Counted from the first letter of the stretch, positions 43,427 to 52,541 are shown. The stretch: 64,000 nt of DNA from Cuneatibacter caecimuris (GCF_004216775.1 NZ_SGXF01000001.1:1042828-1106827); one strand, 5' to 3'. Translations and numbers: made by a program. Notes: generated by a model from the sequence alone, not told the origin.

Positions 43427-43700
43427 TTTCCAGCTCCTTAATAAATTCCTTCGCCTGGCTCATCCCTTTCACCAGATGGAACCGGCAGCCCATATCCCGC
43501 AGCCGCTGTCTTTGCCACTTCTGGATATTGGACAGACGGCCGATCTCCGTTTTCAGCTCCACAAAGTAAATCCGGCCTTCCGGAAAGATATAAATCCGGT
43601 CAGGCACACCTGGATTATTTGGTGATACAAACTTGTAGGAGATGCCTCCCAGGTCTTTCACTTTTTTGTTCAGCCACGCTTCAATGTCTTTCTCTAACAT
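43374..43700 (-). CDS. VRR-NUC domain nuclease
   Basis: 108 aa from the ATG at 43700 (AAAGGATAGGT before it). Core NNPGVPDRIYIFPEGRIYFV, then ELK and QKWQRQRLRDMG: the VRR-NUC/Holliday-junction-resolvase-like nuclease fold (D...ExK). Always near phage SNF2 genes; probably resolves recombination intermediates. Confidence 0.88.
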   Translation of the reverse strand: MLEKDIEAWLNKKVKDLGGISYKFVSPNNPGVPDRIYIFPEGRIYFVELKTEIGRLSNIQKWQRQRLRDMGCRFHLVKGMSQAKEFIKELESEIHTARVSELCQTKIN

Positions 43701-43814
43701 ACCTATCCTTTCGTTGTGCCAATGTGACTTCTCGCACGCGTATGAGCACATATATGCGGGTTTGTACATGTAATTCTCTATATATCTATTAATTTATATC
43801 TCTATAGCAGTAGA

Positions 43815-43980
43815 TTGTCACATTGTCACACAAATCTTTGTAAACCCTATGTTTACTGGTTTTTCTTTGTGACAATCCCTGTGACAATCTCTGTGACAAA
43901 AACAAGATTGTCACAGCTTCAATTTTTAGAGATTGTCACAAATCAGAGATTGTCACACCACTTTGTCACAGATTGTCACA
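43815..43980. repeat. Iteron cluster: ten copies of TTGTCACA
   Basis: Seven copies on the plus strand (starting 43815, 43823, 43908, 43933, 43950, 43963, 43973) and three inverted (43868, 43880, 43892) within 166 bp between the VapE primase-helicase and VRR-NUC genes. The last copy overlaps the VapE stop. Arrangement suggests the phage replication origin or a dense protein-binding site. Nothing else is seen in 43701-43814. Confidence 0.75.
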
Positions 43981-46390
43981 ATAAAAATGTCTCACTACGC
44001 CGGTATAACCTCTGCATCCCATATCCGGCTCCCAGGCGTTTCCGCTCTCCCGAATATTCCCACTCCTCTAGCTTTGCCATGATGGTTTTTACTAAAAAAG
44101 CATCTTTTCGTTCCATCTTCGTGAGACTGTTACCAAAGCACTCACACCAGATCTCCTGCGCACTTACAAAGTCTCTTCTAAGAGGTGTCTCTGGGACAGG
44201 CCGTTCTGTCCCATACAGAAAGTCCCGGCGCTTATCCAGATCACGCTCATACCAGTCTGATGGCAGCATGATATCCAGGTATTCCCGCACCTTTTCTTCT
44301 CTGGGGTCACTGATCATGGCTTCCTTTTGACGCTTTTTGGCCTCCTCGGCCACATTTCCGGACAGGATGAGGGATTCTCCTTCCTCCACCCGCCTGACAG
44401 CCTCCGCCCATATCTGGTCAATCTCCTCCTGGGTGATATCCCATACTTTCTTAACACCGATGCAGGGAGTGTTCACAGGCCAGAACCGGCGCCCGCCTTC
44501 CACATCGTTCAGGTACCCCTCTTCGGAATTCGTTGTCCCGATCAGGATACACTGTCTTGGATGGGAGCTCACACGGCGTCCGTAGGAAGCCCTGTACCGG
44601 TCATCCTGGGTGGTGATGAAGCTCCTGAGGGTTTTCACCCCTGCGCTGCCCATACCCGCCATTTCGCCAATTTCAATAATCCAGTATCCCTGCAGCTTCT
44701 CCGCCGCGGTCTTATCTTTGGTATCCGCCAGATTCAGGGAATCGGAAAACCACTCCCCGCCTATCCTGGCGATCAGCGTGCTTTTTCCAATCCCCTGCGG
44801 CCCGCACAGGACCAGCACGGTATCAAACTTACATCCCGGATGCCGTACCCGTTCTATGGCGGCACAGAGCGTTTTGCGTGTCACCTGACGCACATAATCT
44901 GTATCTTCTGCGCCCAAATAATCTACCAGAAGAGTATCCAGCCGGGGGACCCCGTCCCATTCCGGCAGTCCGTCCAGATATTCCCGAACAGGATGGTATG
45001 CCCTGTCATCCGCCACCTTTGTGATTGCTGACATAAGTTTGTTCTTAGAGAATTCCGTATATTTTTTTGCCATATAGGCTTCCAGCTGTGCGTCATCCGC
45101 ATCCCGCCAGAATCTTCCCGACCGCTTCCACGGGGCGTCCTCCCGGAATTCCAAGTTATCCGCCATCTGGTTGAACACCAGTCCTTTCAGGTCTTCGTCA
45201 TACTGCAGGATAGTGACAGCATTGTTCAGGCTGTTTTCCAGCCCCCGTTTATCATAGGTAAGGAGGGACAGCCATTCGTCCCCGTCATCGTCTGCAAAGT
45301 CTTCCAGGGCCTCCTGTTTTCGTTCCCTTCCCAGAGTCAGCTTCGTCTCCTTATCCTCCTGTACAAAATCCATCATGGCTTTATAGCTCGGTAGCTTCGT
45401 GCCTGCTGTATCTGGCGCCGCGTCCTCATCCAACGCCCCAAATTTGTGGATACGCACCAGATCAAAAGTATTGCACAGCTTTCCGCCTGCAGGGTCAGTG
45501 GCATGGTTGCTGTAGGCGAACTTATCATCATACATCACCAGCCCGGCCGCCGTAGAGCCCTCTGCATAGGTGTAACGTCCTGGAACTGCACAGGGGATGT
45601 ATACGTCCGGCAGAAATTCCCTTATTGCCTCGTCGATGGTATATGTCCGGCAGAAGGCCCCGATCAGGCCTTTCTTTTCACAGGGGTCTCCCTGCTTTTT
45701 GGCCGTCCGTTTCCGCCCCTCCGCCGCCCGGCTGCTCTCCGGCCAGTAGCTGGTATCCGTCCAGTCAGGGTATTGCGCCAGCACGCTGTCCGCGTTGATC
45801 CAGGGAGAATCGTCATAATCAAACACATATTGTCCGTCAGCTGCTACAGACCCCCAGTACATCAGCCGGCAGGGCTGATAGGTGGTATCATCAAAATAAT
45901 CAATGCCTATCATCTCCGCCAGCTTCCTGCCGATAGCCTCATACTCATCTGGTGTCACTTCCCGGTCAAGGGGGATCAGAATCCGCAGTCTTGGCTTCTC
46001 CGGGCAGTGCTTATGGGTGGAATACACCGCATAGGCCCCGTCTATGTACAGGAACAGCTCTTCCGCCAACCCCGGAGGGGCGAAGTCGGCGTCCAGAGTG
46101 ATGATCTGCCGGGTCTGTACACTGTCCGCTTTCCGGCGCCCTCCCTTTAAGGTTCCTCCGATGAAACCTCCCACATCTTTAATGTTGTCCTGCTCCGCTT
46201 TGGACAGTTTCATATACTCCGCATAAGTTTCCTGCGTTCTGGTGGGGTTCCTGAGCTTCATCAGCAGCCTTGACCAGGTGTATGACCGGTTCTGCCAATC
46301 TTTCTCCATCCGGCTTCTTCCAGTCGCGATCATGAGGGAACCGTCATGCTCGATATGCAATTTATAGTCCTCCGGTTTTTCGATCCCCAT
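43976..46390 (-). CDS. VapE-family primase-helicase
   Basis: 804 aa. N-terminal primase-like half (TLDADFAPPGLAEE; STHKHCPEKPRLRIL; DDTTYQPCRLMYW) and C-terminal virulence-associated E / SF3-like ATPase (GPQGIGKSTLIARIGGEW, EIGEMAGM, FITTQDDRYRASYGR). It should unwind and prime at the phage origin, which probably lies just beyond its stop codon. Confidence 0.9.
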   Translation of the reverse strand: MGIEKPEDYKLHIEHDGSLMIATGRSRMEKDWQNRSYTWSRLLMKLRNPTRTQETYAEYMKLSKAEQDNIKDVGGFIGGTLKGGRRKADSVQTRQIITLDADFAPPGLAEELFLYIDGAYAVYSTHKHCPEKPRLRILIPLDREVTPDEYEAIGRKLAEMIGIDYFDDTTYQPCRLMYWGSVAADGQYVFDYDDSPWINADSVLAQYPDWTDTSYWPESSRAAEGRKRTAKKQGDPCEKKGLIGAFCRTYTIDEAIREFLPDVYIPCAVPGRYTYAEGSTAAGLVMYDDKFAYSNHATDPAGGKLCNTFDLVRIHKFGALDEDAAPDTAGTKLPSYKAMMDFVQEDKETKLTLGRERKQEALEDFADDDGDEWLSLLTYDKRGLENSLNNAVTILQYDEDLKGLVFNQMADNLEFREDAPWKRSGRFWRDADDAQLEAYMAKKYTEFSKNKLMSAITKVADDRAYHPVREYLDGLPEWDGVPRLDTLLVDYLGAEDTDYVRQVTRKTLCAAIERVRHPGCKFDTVLVLCGPQGIGKSTLIARIGGEWFSDSLNLADTKDKTAAEKLQGYWIIEIGEMAGMGSAGVKTLRSFITTQDDRYRASYGRRVSSHPRQCILIGTTNSEEGYLNDVEGGRRFWPVNTPCIGVKKVWDITQEEIDQIWAEAVRRVEEGESLILSGNVAEEAKKRQKEAMISDPREEKVREYLDIMLPSDWYERDLDKRRDFLYGTERPVPETPLRRDFVSAQEIWCECFGNSLTKMERKDAFLVKTIMAKLEEWEYSGERKRLGAGYGMQRLYRRSETFLL

Positions 46391-46398
46391 AGTGCCTC

Positions 46399-48375
46399 CT
46401 AATCTTTCTTATAGAACCCCGTCTCGTATCCATCGCCTCTGAGCGGCAGCCCCGGCGCCCATGGAATCTCCATTGCCATGATGTCCGTGATCTTTTGCAG
46501 GGCGTCTTTATCTTCTTTGGGCACATCCACAATTATTTCATCATGCACGCTCATTACGATCTGATATCCCGCCTGGCTTACCCGCATCATGGTCACGGCC
46601 AGACAATCCCTGGCAGTCGCCTGCACGATATTTTCCACCAGTTTTCCTCCCCAGGTCTCCAGCCTTCCCCATCGCTTCGTGTCCTGTTTCACCCCAGCAT
46701 AGGTGATGGATTCCCCTTTCTGTGTCTCTTCCACCCGCGCATCAAAGTACGCCAATTTACGGCCTGACGGCAGCCGGATGAAGAGTATCCGGTTAATATA
46801 GGAAAAGGTGATCCCGTTCTTCAGCTTCACGGTCCGGCGTTCACGGATGGCAATTTTCGCCGCGGCTTCCGCATCCCGCCAAAACCGGCAGATATTGGGG
46901 CTGGCCTTCCGCCAGTTGGCAACTAGCATAGGGATTTCCTCATCCGGGATACTCCCTGCCTTATCCATAGCCTTAATCGCCCCAAAGGCCCCGCCATATC
47001 CTAAAGCCAGTTCAGCCACTTTTCCCTGCTGTCTCAGCTTACTGCCCTTCTTAATATTCTCAATCGGCACATGGAACATCTGGGAGGCAGATGCTTCGTA
47101 GATCTTTCCATGGGTCCGGAACACTTCCAGCCGCCATTCTTCTTGGGCCAGCCATGCGATCACCCGCGCTTCGATGGCGGAGAAATCCGCCACGCAGAAC
47201 CTGCAGCCAGGAGACGGGATGAAAGCTGTCCGGATCAGCTGAGAGAATACAAAGGGCACTCCCTCAAACAGCAGCTCCAGCGTTTCGAAATCTCCTTCCG
47301 ATACAAGCTGCCTTGCATAATCCAGATCCGGGATCTTATTCTGGGGCAGGTTATGGACCTGGACAATGCGCCCCGCCCACCGCCCGGTTCGGTTGGCCCC
47401 ATAGAACTGCAGGATGCCCCGCAGATATCCGTCATGGCATACCGCATTCTCCATTGCAGCGTATTTCTTTGTGGAGGTCTTTCCCAGTTCCTTCCGGATG
47501 TCCAGCATCCGCAAACCGGGGCCAGAATTCGGCAGTTTCCGCAGGTCTTCTATTATTTCAGGTATCGTATCTTTAGTAATGGATTTTATTTTTATTCCAT
47601 ATGTCTGCTGAAGCCAGGCTTTCAGCTGCGCCAGGCTGTTTGGGTTATCCAGTCCGGTGATCTCCCTGGCCTCCTGGATCAGGCGCTCATGATAAATCAC
47701 ATCAAAGGCAAGGATATTCCGCACCAGATGCATGTCCAGACGGATGCCACGGTCATTCATATGCTGATCCAGTTCCCAGAGCCTTTGTTCTTCCTCTGGT
47801 ATCGGATAGATCGACAGCTTCTCCCGGATCACACTCTCCGTCACCACATCCTGCCGGTTATATTCCACGAACTGCGCCCATTTCTCCGGGGCATCTTCAG
47901 GAAGGTTCCGGGTTCGCCCGCCGTTGGTTTTTGTTGGTTTACAGGGTTTGCAGAAGTACTGGATGAGGCTTTTGCCGGTCTTATCCTTCTGCTGGTCCTC
48001 CAGCAGCCCCAGTGCCTCGCCTACCGCCCCCAGTGTTGCCGGAAGCCCCAGGGTAGCTGCATGGACTGCCGTACACCGCCACTGCTCCGGCGGCATCGGC
48101 TTTTTATAGTGTGCGGCAAGACAGGTACGCTCAAAGTTGGCGTTATAGGCAGTCTTGATATATTGGGGATTCCACAACAGGGAGTGGAAGCAATAATGGC
48201 TGTTTATTGTTTCCATATCGTCTTTCGTCATATCGATCACTTCCACCGGCCCGTCATCAATCTTATAGGCGATCAGCAGTATTTCGAATGCGGGGCTTTC
48301 CGCATATGCGTAAGCCCCGGCTGTCTTAATATCTACGTCTGAATAGGTTTCGATGTCTACATTCATGATGTGCAT
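46399..48375 (-). CDS. Phage DNA polymerase, family A with 3'-5' exonuclease
   Basis: 658 aa. DEDD exonuclease start NVDIETYSD, polymerase motif A ADFSAIEARVIAWLA, finger helix KLRQQGKVAELALGYGG and motif C MSVHDEIIVDVP. Replicates the phage genome; 8 bp from the primase-helicase gene. Confidence 0.95.
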   Translation of the reverse strand: MHIMNVDIETYSDVDIKTAGAYAYAESPAFEILLIAYKIDDGPVEVIDMTKDDMETINSHYCFHSLLWNPQYIKTAYNANFERTCLAAHYKKPMPPEQWRCTAVHAATLGLPATLGAVGEALGLLEDQQKDKTGKSLIQYFCKPCKPTKTNGGRTRNLPEDAPEKWAQFVEYNRQDVVTESVIREKLSIYPIPEEEQRLWELDQHMNDRGIRLDMHLVRNILAFDVIYHERLIQEAREITGLDNPNSLAQLKAWLQQTYGIKIKSITKDTIPEIIEDLRKLPNSGPGLRMLDIRKELGKTSTKKYAAMENAVCHDGYLRGILQFYGANRTGRWAGRIVQVHNLPQNKIPDLDYARQLVSEGDFETLELLFEGVPFVFSQLIRTAFIPSPGCRFCVADFSAIEARVIAWLAQEEWRLEVFRTHGKIYEASASQMFHVPIENIKKGSKLRQQGKVAELALGYGGAFGAIKAMDKAGSIPDEEIPMLVANWRKASPNICRFWRDAEAAAKIAIRERRTVKLKNGITFSYINRILFIRLPSGRKLAYFDARVEETQKGESITYAGVKQDTKRWGRLETWGGKLVENIVQATARDCLAVTMMRVSQAGYQIVMSVHDEIIVDVPKEDKDALQKITDIMAMEIPWAPGLPLRGDGYETGFYKKD

Positions 48376-48381
48376 AGGCCA

Positions 48382-48933
48382 TCATCCTAACATGCCGTCA
48401 TCATCGTCATCATCATCAAAATCGGCAGCAGCTGATTCCACTGTGATCATGCCCCCCAGAGGCTCATCATCCCGCTTTTTCTGAAGGGCGTTCAGGCCCA
48501 CGGCAATCCCCCGGTTTCCGTTCACGTCAAAACAATAGAAATTCACATTTGCCCGGCCCCAGCAGCCGCTGTAGAGTTCCGTCTGATCCAGGACCTCTTC
48601 TTTGGTCTCATCCAGAAGGATCGGCTTCTCGGAAGAGCTGGCATTGAGGAAATACATCCCTTCGTATTCCGGGTGTTCATCCGCTCTCTCTACATCCCCG
48701 TCCCTTAAGGGCGTTTTCAGGTTTGCAGGTACCTTCCCCTTCCACTTCTCTGCAGCGCCTGCCTTCTTTTCGGCCTCAATGGCATCGCGGATTTTCCGCA
48801 GGGTTGCTTTATCCTCTTTGGGAATCAACAGGCTGACCGAATATTTCGGGTCCTGCCCTTCTGTAATGGCTTTCGGCTTAAATACATTCAGGTATGAAAA
48901 TCTTACTGTTCCGGTTACTACTTTTGTGCTCAT
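48382..48933 (-). CDS. DUF2815 single-stranded-DNA-binding-like protein
   Basis: 183 aa with VTGTVRFSYLNVFKPKAI near the start, KYSVSLLIPKED, and a strongly acidic tail (Asp run plus GMLG), the design of Gp2.5-type ssDNA-binding proteins. Directly precedes the polymerase. Confidence 0.88.
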   Translation of the reverse strand: MSTKVVTGTVRFSYLNVFKPKAITEGQDPKYSVSLLIPKEDKATLRKIRDAIEAEKKAGAAEKWKGKVPANLKTPLRDGDVERADEHPEYEGMYFLNASSSEKPILLDETKEEVLDQTELYSGCWGRANVNFYCFDVNGNRGIAVGLNALQKKRDDEPLGGMITVESAAADFDDDDDDDGMLG

Positions 48934-48950
48934 AATCTTATTCTCCTTTT

Positions 48951-50105
48951 TTACAGTTCGTTAAATTCGTTTTTAATTTTCTCAGCGCTGTCCAGTTCCG
49001 GACGTTTATCCGTTTGTGGGACCAGCACAGGTTTCCCTTCCGGTTTTTCCACCAGGCCGTCCAGCAGATCGGCAAACTGCTTCTTTCCGATCAGCTTCTC
49101 CATAGCGGTAATCCCCTGGAGCTCTTTCGGCTTGTATATCTCATGATATCCTGCTTTCTGTAGCACTTCAGCCACTCGGGTATCATCTATGTATCTGCGG
49201 TTGCTGCGCCCCTCCACCAGCTTCCAGCCATCATAATGCACGCCATGGTTCAGGGCCTGGTCAAAGGCATAATCCTTGACCGCTTCCGCCCATTTCGCCA
49301 GGGCATCCACCCTGGATAATACTTCCCCGATCTCGGAATCATCCAGCAGCTCCGAATCCGCAAACTCATACTTTGCCAGCTCCATCTGATGGTCTTTCTG
49401 TGCCCGGCAGGTGGCGAAGGCCTTACAGAAACGGCAGTGGTCTCCCACACAGAATTCCCCTTCTCCCTCCATAGCCAGACGGGCCCTGGGCTTCACTTCT
49501 GTCTCCGCCCAGTCAAGAAGTTCTTCGATGCTCAGTTCTTCTGTGGAAACATTCTCAAGCCGGGGCTGAACGACGGTCATCCGGATACGCCGGATATCGT
49601 ACAGCATGGAGTGTTCCAGCCAGGCTCCCAGGCCATAGAGCCTGAGCTGGGGATTGCCGATGGCGGATACGCCCACTCCCTTTCCATACTTGAGATCGAT
49701 TATCTGGAGCATGTCATCTGCAATGATCACTACATCCCCGGTGCCAAAGCCTTCTGGTACATAATCGGAGAAATCAAGCCTCTGTTCGAACAGTGCCTGG
49801 GCGTCCGGGCAGGCAGCTTTTACTTCATTGATCTGTTCCCAGACCTGAAGAGCATAATCTTCCACGTATTCCTGCATCTCCTGGCTGTATAATGGGTCTT
49901 TTTTCAGCTTGTTCAGCCGCGTGGAATAGGTTTTTTTGGAGATTTCATTGTTGTTGTATCGCAGGATCAGCTCTGCCAGGCTGTGCGCCAGCGTCCCTTC
50001 CTCTGCATACTCGGATGACTTATCCGGAAACTGTTCCTCCAGGTTGGCGGATGGCGTACATGCCATCCACCGGTGCGCCCCGCTGGCGCTTAACTTTGCA
50101 TGCAT
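48951..50105 (-). CDS. DUF2800 protein, PD-(D/E)XK exonuclease-like
   Basis: 384 aa. HAKLSASGAHRWMACTPSAN start, VIIADDMLQIIDLKYGKGVG and NPQLRLYGLGAW match the Cas4/RecB-like nuclease core (D...D-x-K with a QxxxY helix), and C-x2-C...C cysteines (HCRFCKAFATC) suggest an iron-sulfur cluster. Likely pairs with the DUF2815 protein in recombination. Confidence 0.88.
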   Translation of the reverse strand: MHAKLSASGAHRWMACTPSANLEEQFPDKSSEYAEEGTLAHSLAELILRYNNNEISKKTYSTRLNKLKKDPLYSQEMQEYVEDYALQVWEQINEVKAACPDAQALFEQRLDFSDYVPEGFGTGDVVIIADDMLQIIDLKYGKGVGVSAIGNPQLRLYGLGAWLEHSMLYDIRRIRMTVVQPRLENVSTEELSIEELLDWAETEVKPRARLAMEGEGEFCVGDHCRFCKAFATCRAQKDHQMELAKYEFADSELLDDSEIGEVLSRVDALAKWAEAVKDYAFDQALNHGVHYDGWKLVEGRSNRRYIDDTRVAEVLQKAGYHEIYKPKELQGITAMEKLIGKKQFADLLDGLVEKPEGKPVLVPQTDKRPELDSAEKIKNEFNEL

Positions 50106-50494
50106 TACAGCTCACCTGCTTTCTGCATCACTTCCGGGTACCGGTCTTCCGGGATCTGGGAGAGCTTGTCCACGCCGAAGCTTCTGATCAGCTCCTGCAC
50201 CTGTGCTTTCTTCCCGGCTTTTGTCAGGTTTGACAGGACGCCCCTTACGTCAGTCATGCTGTAGACTATGGGTTCCGCCTGCGGGGCTTCCGGTTCAGGT
50301 TCAGGCGCTGCCGGCACCGGTGCTGCCTGAACTGGCTGCGCTACTGGAGCGGGTTGTACCCGTGCTGCGGGAAACGGTACTTCCGCCGGCGCGATATCCT
50401 GCAGGACAGCTTCTCTGGTGATTTCTTTCCCCGTCAGGTGCTGCAGGGCTTCCTGCAGTTCTTCCATAGATGTTGCTTCGATTGTGATTTTCAT
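50105..50494 (-). CDS. Pro/Ala-rich early protein
   Basis: 129 aa: N-terminal helix, a Pro/Ala/Glu linker (about 38-75) and a C-terminal helical domain (DVRGVLSNLTKAGKKAQVQE). Shares one base with the DUF2800 gene. Function not recognised; common beside DUF2800/DUF2815 genes. Confidence 0.65.
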   Translation of the reverse strand: MKITIEATSMEELQEALQHLTGKEITREAVLQDIAPAEVPFPAARVQPAPVAQPVQAAPVPAAPEPEPEAPQAEPIVYSMTDVRGVLSNLTKAGKKAQVQELIRSFGVDKLSQIPEDRYPEVMQKAGEL

Positions 50495-50524
50495 AGTTTT
50501 TCTCCTTTTACAAGAATTTTAATA

Positions 50525-50620
50525 TTGAATTATCTCTGATATGTGGTATAATAGTAGTGCTTCAGTTTCTGGCTGGCCGCTTCCTTAAATACTCCTTGGC
50601 GGCCAGTCTTGACTTTTGCC
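50525..50620 (+). ncRNA. Candidate antisense-strand small RNA with CU-rich loop
   Basis: Plus-strand promoter TTGAAT (50525-50530), 16 bp, TATAAT (50547-50552), then from about 50559 a hairpin CTGGCCGC/GCGGCCAG (50573-50580 with 50599-50606) followed by TCTTGACTTTT. The loop contains CTTCC and CTCCTT, complements of ribosome-binding sites. It is opposite to all nearby genes. Confidence 0.45.
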
Positions 50621-50646
50621 GGATTTCCGGATAATATAGTGTTGAT

Positions 50647-50874
50647 CTAGTTGTTTTCTGAACCGTCTGGGGTTGCCGCCTCAGCGGTTCTTTGCGTTCC
50701 AGGGATTTCCCTGTTCCAGCAGGCTTCGCAGTCCCCTTTCAATTTCAAACAGGCATGCTCTGAGTTTTCAGAACTTTCATATCCGTAACTGTACGGGCAT
50801 AGCAGGCATCCCCCACTATATTTTTTATCTACATAATCAGGATGTTCCTGCTGCAATTTTTCTTTATATGTCAT
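50647..50874 (-). CDS. Small Cys-rich early protein
   Basis: 75 aa with CLLCPYSY, then C-x6-C-x2-C spacing: a possible zinc-binding protein. Overlaps the transglycosylase gene by 4 bp. Not recognised. Confidence 0.55.
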   Translation of the reverse strand: MTYKEKLQQEHPDYVDKKYSGGCLLCPYSYGYESSENSEHACLKLKGDCEACWNREIPGTQRTAEAATPDGSENN

Positions 50875-51512
50875 CTTGATTCTCCTCCTTCCATTGTTCC
50901 TGCATATGCCAGCACCTCCGCTGCATACGCTCCATCACCCTCTGACCGACCCCACCGGTAATACGTCAGCCCTCCGGTCACGCCATACTGCCCGATCACC
51001 TCCGCCAGGATATCGCACCCCACCAATATATTGCTGCGCGGGTCTGCCAGATCAGTTACTCCCAACCGGCGCATACGCTCCTGGTGCCACCGGGGCTGTA
51101 TCTGCATCAGCCCGATTGCTTGTCCGGCATCCCCGACTGCATCCGCCTGGTAACAGCTCTCCCGCCAGATCACTGCGATCACCAGCGCCGGGTCCAGACC
51201 GTAGCTGTGGGCCGTGGCAATCAGGTAATCCTGCAGGTCCTCCGGTAAGGGGATATCGTATCTCTCCGGGGGCATTGTCTCTGGCTCTGTGGGCGTCTCT
51301 GTGGCTGTCTCCGTGGCGATGTATGCCGCCTTGACTGTCTCCACGGGGATTTCTGTGGCCTTCGCCGTTATCGGCTCTGTGGGGGCTTCTGTGCGTGCTG
51401 CGTGGGTGATCGGCGCTTCCTGTGGTTCCGGAATCGGCAGGACCGCGAACAGTGCGATTTCCGCAACCAGGGCCAGTGCTCCAGCCAGGATGTATTTATT
51501 TAGTCGCTGCAT
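50871..51512 (-). CDS. Membrane-anchored lytic transglycosylase-like protein
   Basis: 213 aa: N-terminal TM/signal anchor (about 7-26), Thr/Glu/Pro-rich linker (about 30-85), SLT domain (about 92-205) with catalytic Glu118 in VIWRES and GQAIGLMQIQPRWH. Cleaves peptidoglycan outside the membrane. It is encoded in the early (replication) operon, not with lysis or tail genes, which is unusual. Confidence 0.8.
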   Translation of the reverse strand: MQRLNKYILAGALALVAEIALFAVLPIPEPQEAPITHAARTEAPTEPITAKATEIPVETVKAAYIATETATETPTEPETMPPERYDIPLPEDLQDYLIATAHSYGLDPALVIAVIWRESCYQADAVGDAGQAIGLMQIQPRWHQERMRRLGVTDLADPRSNILVGCDILAEVIGQYGVTGGLTYYRWGRSEGDGAYAAEVLAYAGTMEGGESR

Positions 51513-51709
51513 GTTATCTCCTTACCCATGAACCGATATAACTTGTCTCTGAATATCAGATACCTGTTTCTCTGCGCCGGCGGAACAGCCTTGACAACCA
51601 CTCCCAGATCCCACTCTCCCTGCAGCATGCGGTAATGGATCTCTGATGGCCTGCACCCAATCATTTCCGCAGCCTTCCGCACGGGCACTCTTTCAGATTT
51701 TTCGAGCAC
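51500..51709 (-). CDS. Small HTH DNA-binding protein, early operon
   Basis: 69 aa from a GTG at 51709 preceded by AAGGAGG; the longer frame to 51808 overlaps the preceding gene. Core VPVRKAAEMIGCRPSEIHYR is an HTH. Possibly a Cro- or excisionase-like early regulator. Confidence 0.55.
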   Translation of the reverse strand: MLEKSERVPVRKAAEMIGCRPSEIHYRMLQGEWDLGVVVKAVPPAQRNRYLIFRDKLYRFMGKEITCSD

Positions 51710-51881
51710 TTTCTTTGCCTCCTTCCTCTTTCCCTGGCTCATCAAGATTGCTTCTAAGCCGCATAAGATAAATTGCACTGCATACCCCATTAAAATTAAC
51801 AGGATCATGCTCTGACAGATATTTCAGGTCTTCTACTCTGGCCTTAATGTCCTGTACATCTACAGTTTTCGTATTAATCAC
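51693..51881 (-). CDS. First gene of the early operon, hypothetical
   Basis: Up to 62 aa (VQDIKARVEDLKYLSEHDPV...), between the early promoter and the HTH gene. GAGGAG lies right at its 5' end, but the only in-frame canonical start, a GTG at 51881, overlaps that site, so the true start is unclear. Not recognised. Confidence 0.4.
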   Translation of the reverse strand: MINTKTVDVQDIKARVEDLKYLSEHDPVNFNGVCSAIYLMRLRSNLDEPGKEEGGKESARKI

Positions 51882-51895
51882 TCCTCTCTATTTAT

Positions 51896-51998
51896 CGTTG
51901 ATAAACGAATTATACATCACATTTATGCGTTTGTCAACGAATTTAACATAATTTTTTTATTTTTTTGTGTTGACTAACGACGATTAACCTGATATAAT
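51896..51998. promoter_or_regulatory. Divergent early/repressor promoters with three operators
   Basis: Leftward: TTGACA (51932-51937), 17 bp, TATAAT (51909-51914). Rightward: TTGACT (51970-51975), 17 bp, TATAAT (51993-51998). Three copies of a CGTTWRTCAACR-type sequence lie at 51896-51907 (on the early start point), 51928-51939 (on its -35) and 51968-51979 (on the repressor -35): a classic repressor switch. Confidence 0.85.
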
Positions 51999-52017
51999 TT
52001 AGGAAAAGGTGGTGAAT

Positions 52018-52425
52018 ATGATGGAGATTCATGAGCGCATAAAATTATTAAGAAATAATATGGGAATGTCGCAATCTGAGTTTGGAAAGATGCTTGGGAC
52101 AACAAGAGATGTCATAGGTAACATAGAATATAACAGATTAAAGCGTCCGGAGCAAAAAGAACCAATTTATAACTTAATATGCGAAAAATTGAAAGTAAAT
52201 GAGAGATGGCTAAGATATGGAGAGGGAGAAATGTTCATTGATCATTTACCGACAGATGAGATTGGTGATATTATCTCTGAAGTTATAGAAAATAAAAATG
52301 ATTCATTTTATAAGATCATCCTTGAAGCGATGAAATATTACTATGAGCTGGATGAAAAAAGCAAGCAGGTAATAAGGAAATACACATCTGGTCTTGTTGA
52401 ACGCATAAAGGAAGAGGAAGGTTAG
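52018..52425 (+). CDS. Phage repressor, cI-like XRE protein
   Basis: 135 aa from the ATG at 52018 (AAAGGTGG upstream). N-terminal HTH (MSQSEFGKMLGTTRDVIGNI) and helical C-terminal half; no peptidase domain, so induction would need an antirepressor or other route. Divergent from the early operon and preceded by the three operators, making it the probable lysogeny repressor. Confidence 0.85.
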   Translation: MMEIHERIKLLRNNMGMSQSEFGKMLGTTRDVIGNIEYNRLKRPEQKEPIYNLICEKLKVNERWLRYGEGEMFIDHLPTDEIGDIISEVIENKNDSFYKIILEAMKYYYELDEKSKQVIRKYTSGLVERIKEEEG

Positions 52426-52541
52426 ACCTTCCCCTTCCTCTCCAGATGCCGAAGCACCAAAGTATAGAGAATTTTGACAAAAGCAATATCTCCTTTGTCC
52501 AGTTTTTTGTACAGCGCTTCGAATTCTTCGAAATAATCCAT
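52422..52541 (-). CDS. 39-aa peptide gene convergent with the repressor
   Basis: ATG at 52541 after GGGAGG; encodes MDYFEEFEALYKKLDKGDIA plus 19 residues. Its stop overlaps the repressor stop by 4 bp. A TTGACA-N17-TATTAT promoter lies upstream on the minus strand (about 52573-52602). Not recognised; its transcript would be antisense to the repressor if it reads on. Confidence 0.5.
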   Translation of the reverse strand: MDYFEEFEALYKKLDKGDIAFVKILYTLVLRHLERKGKV

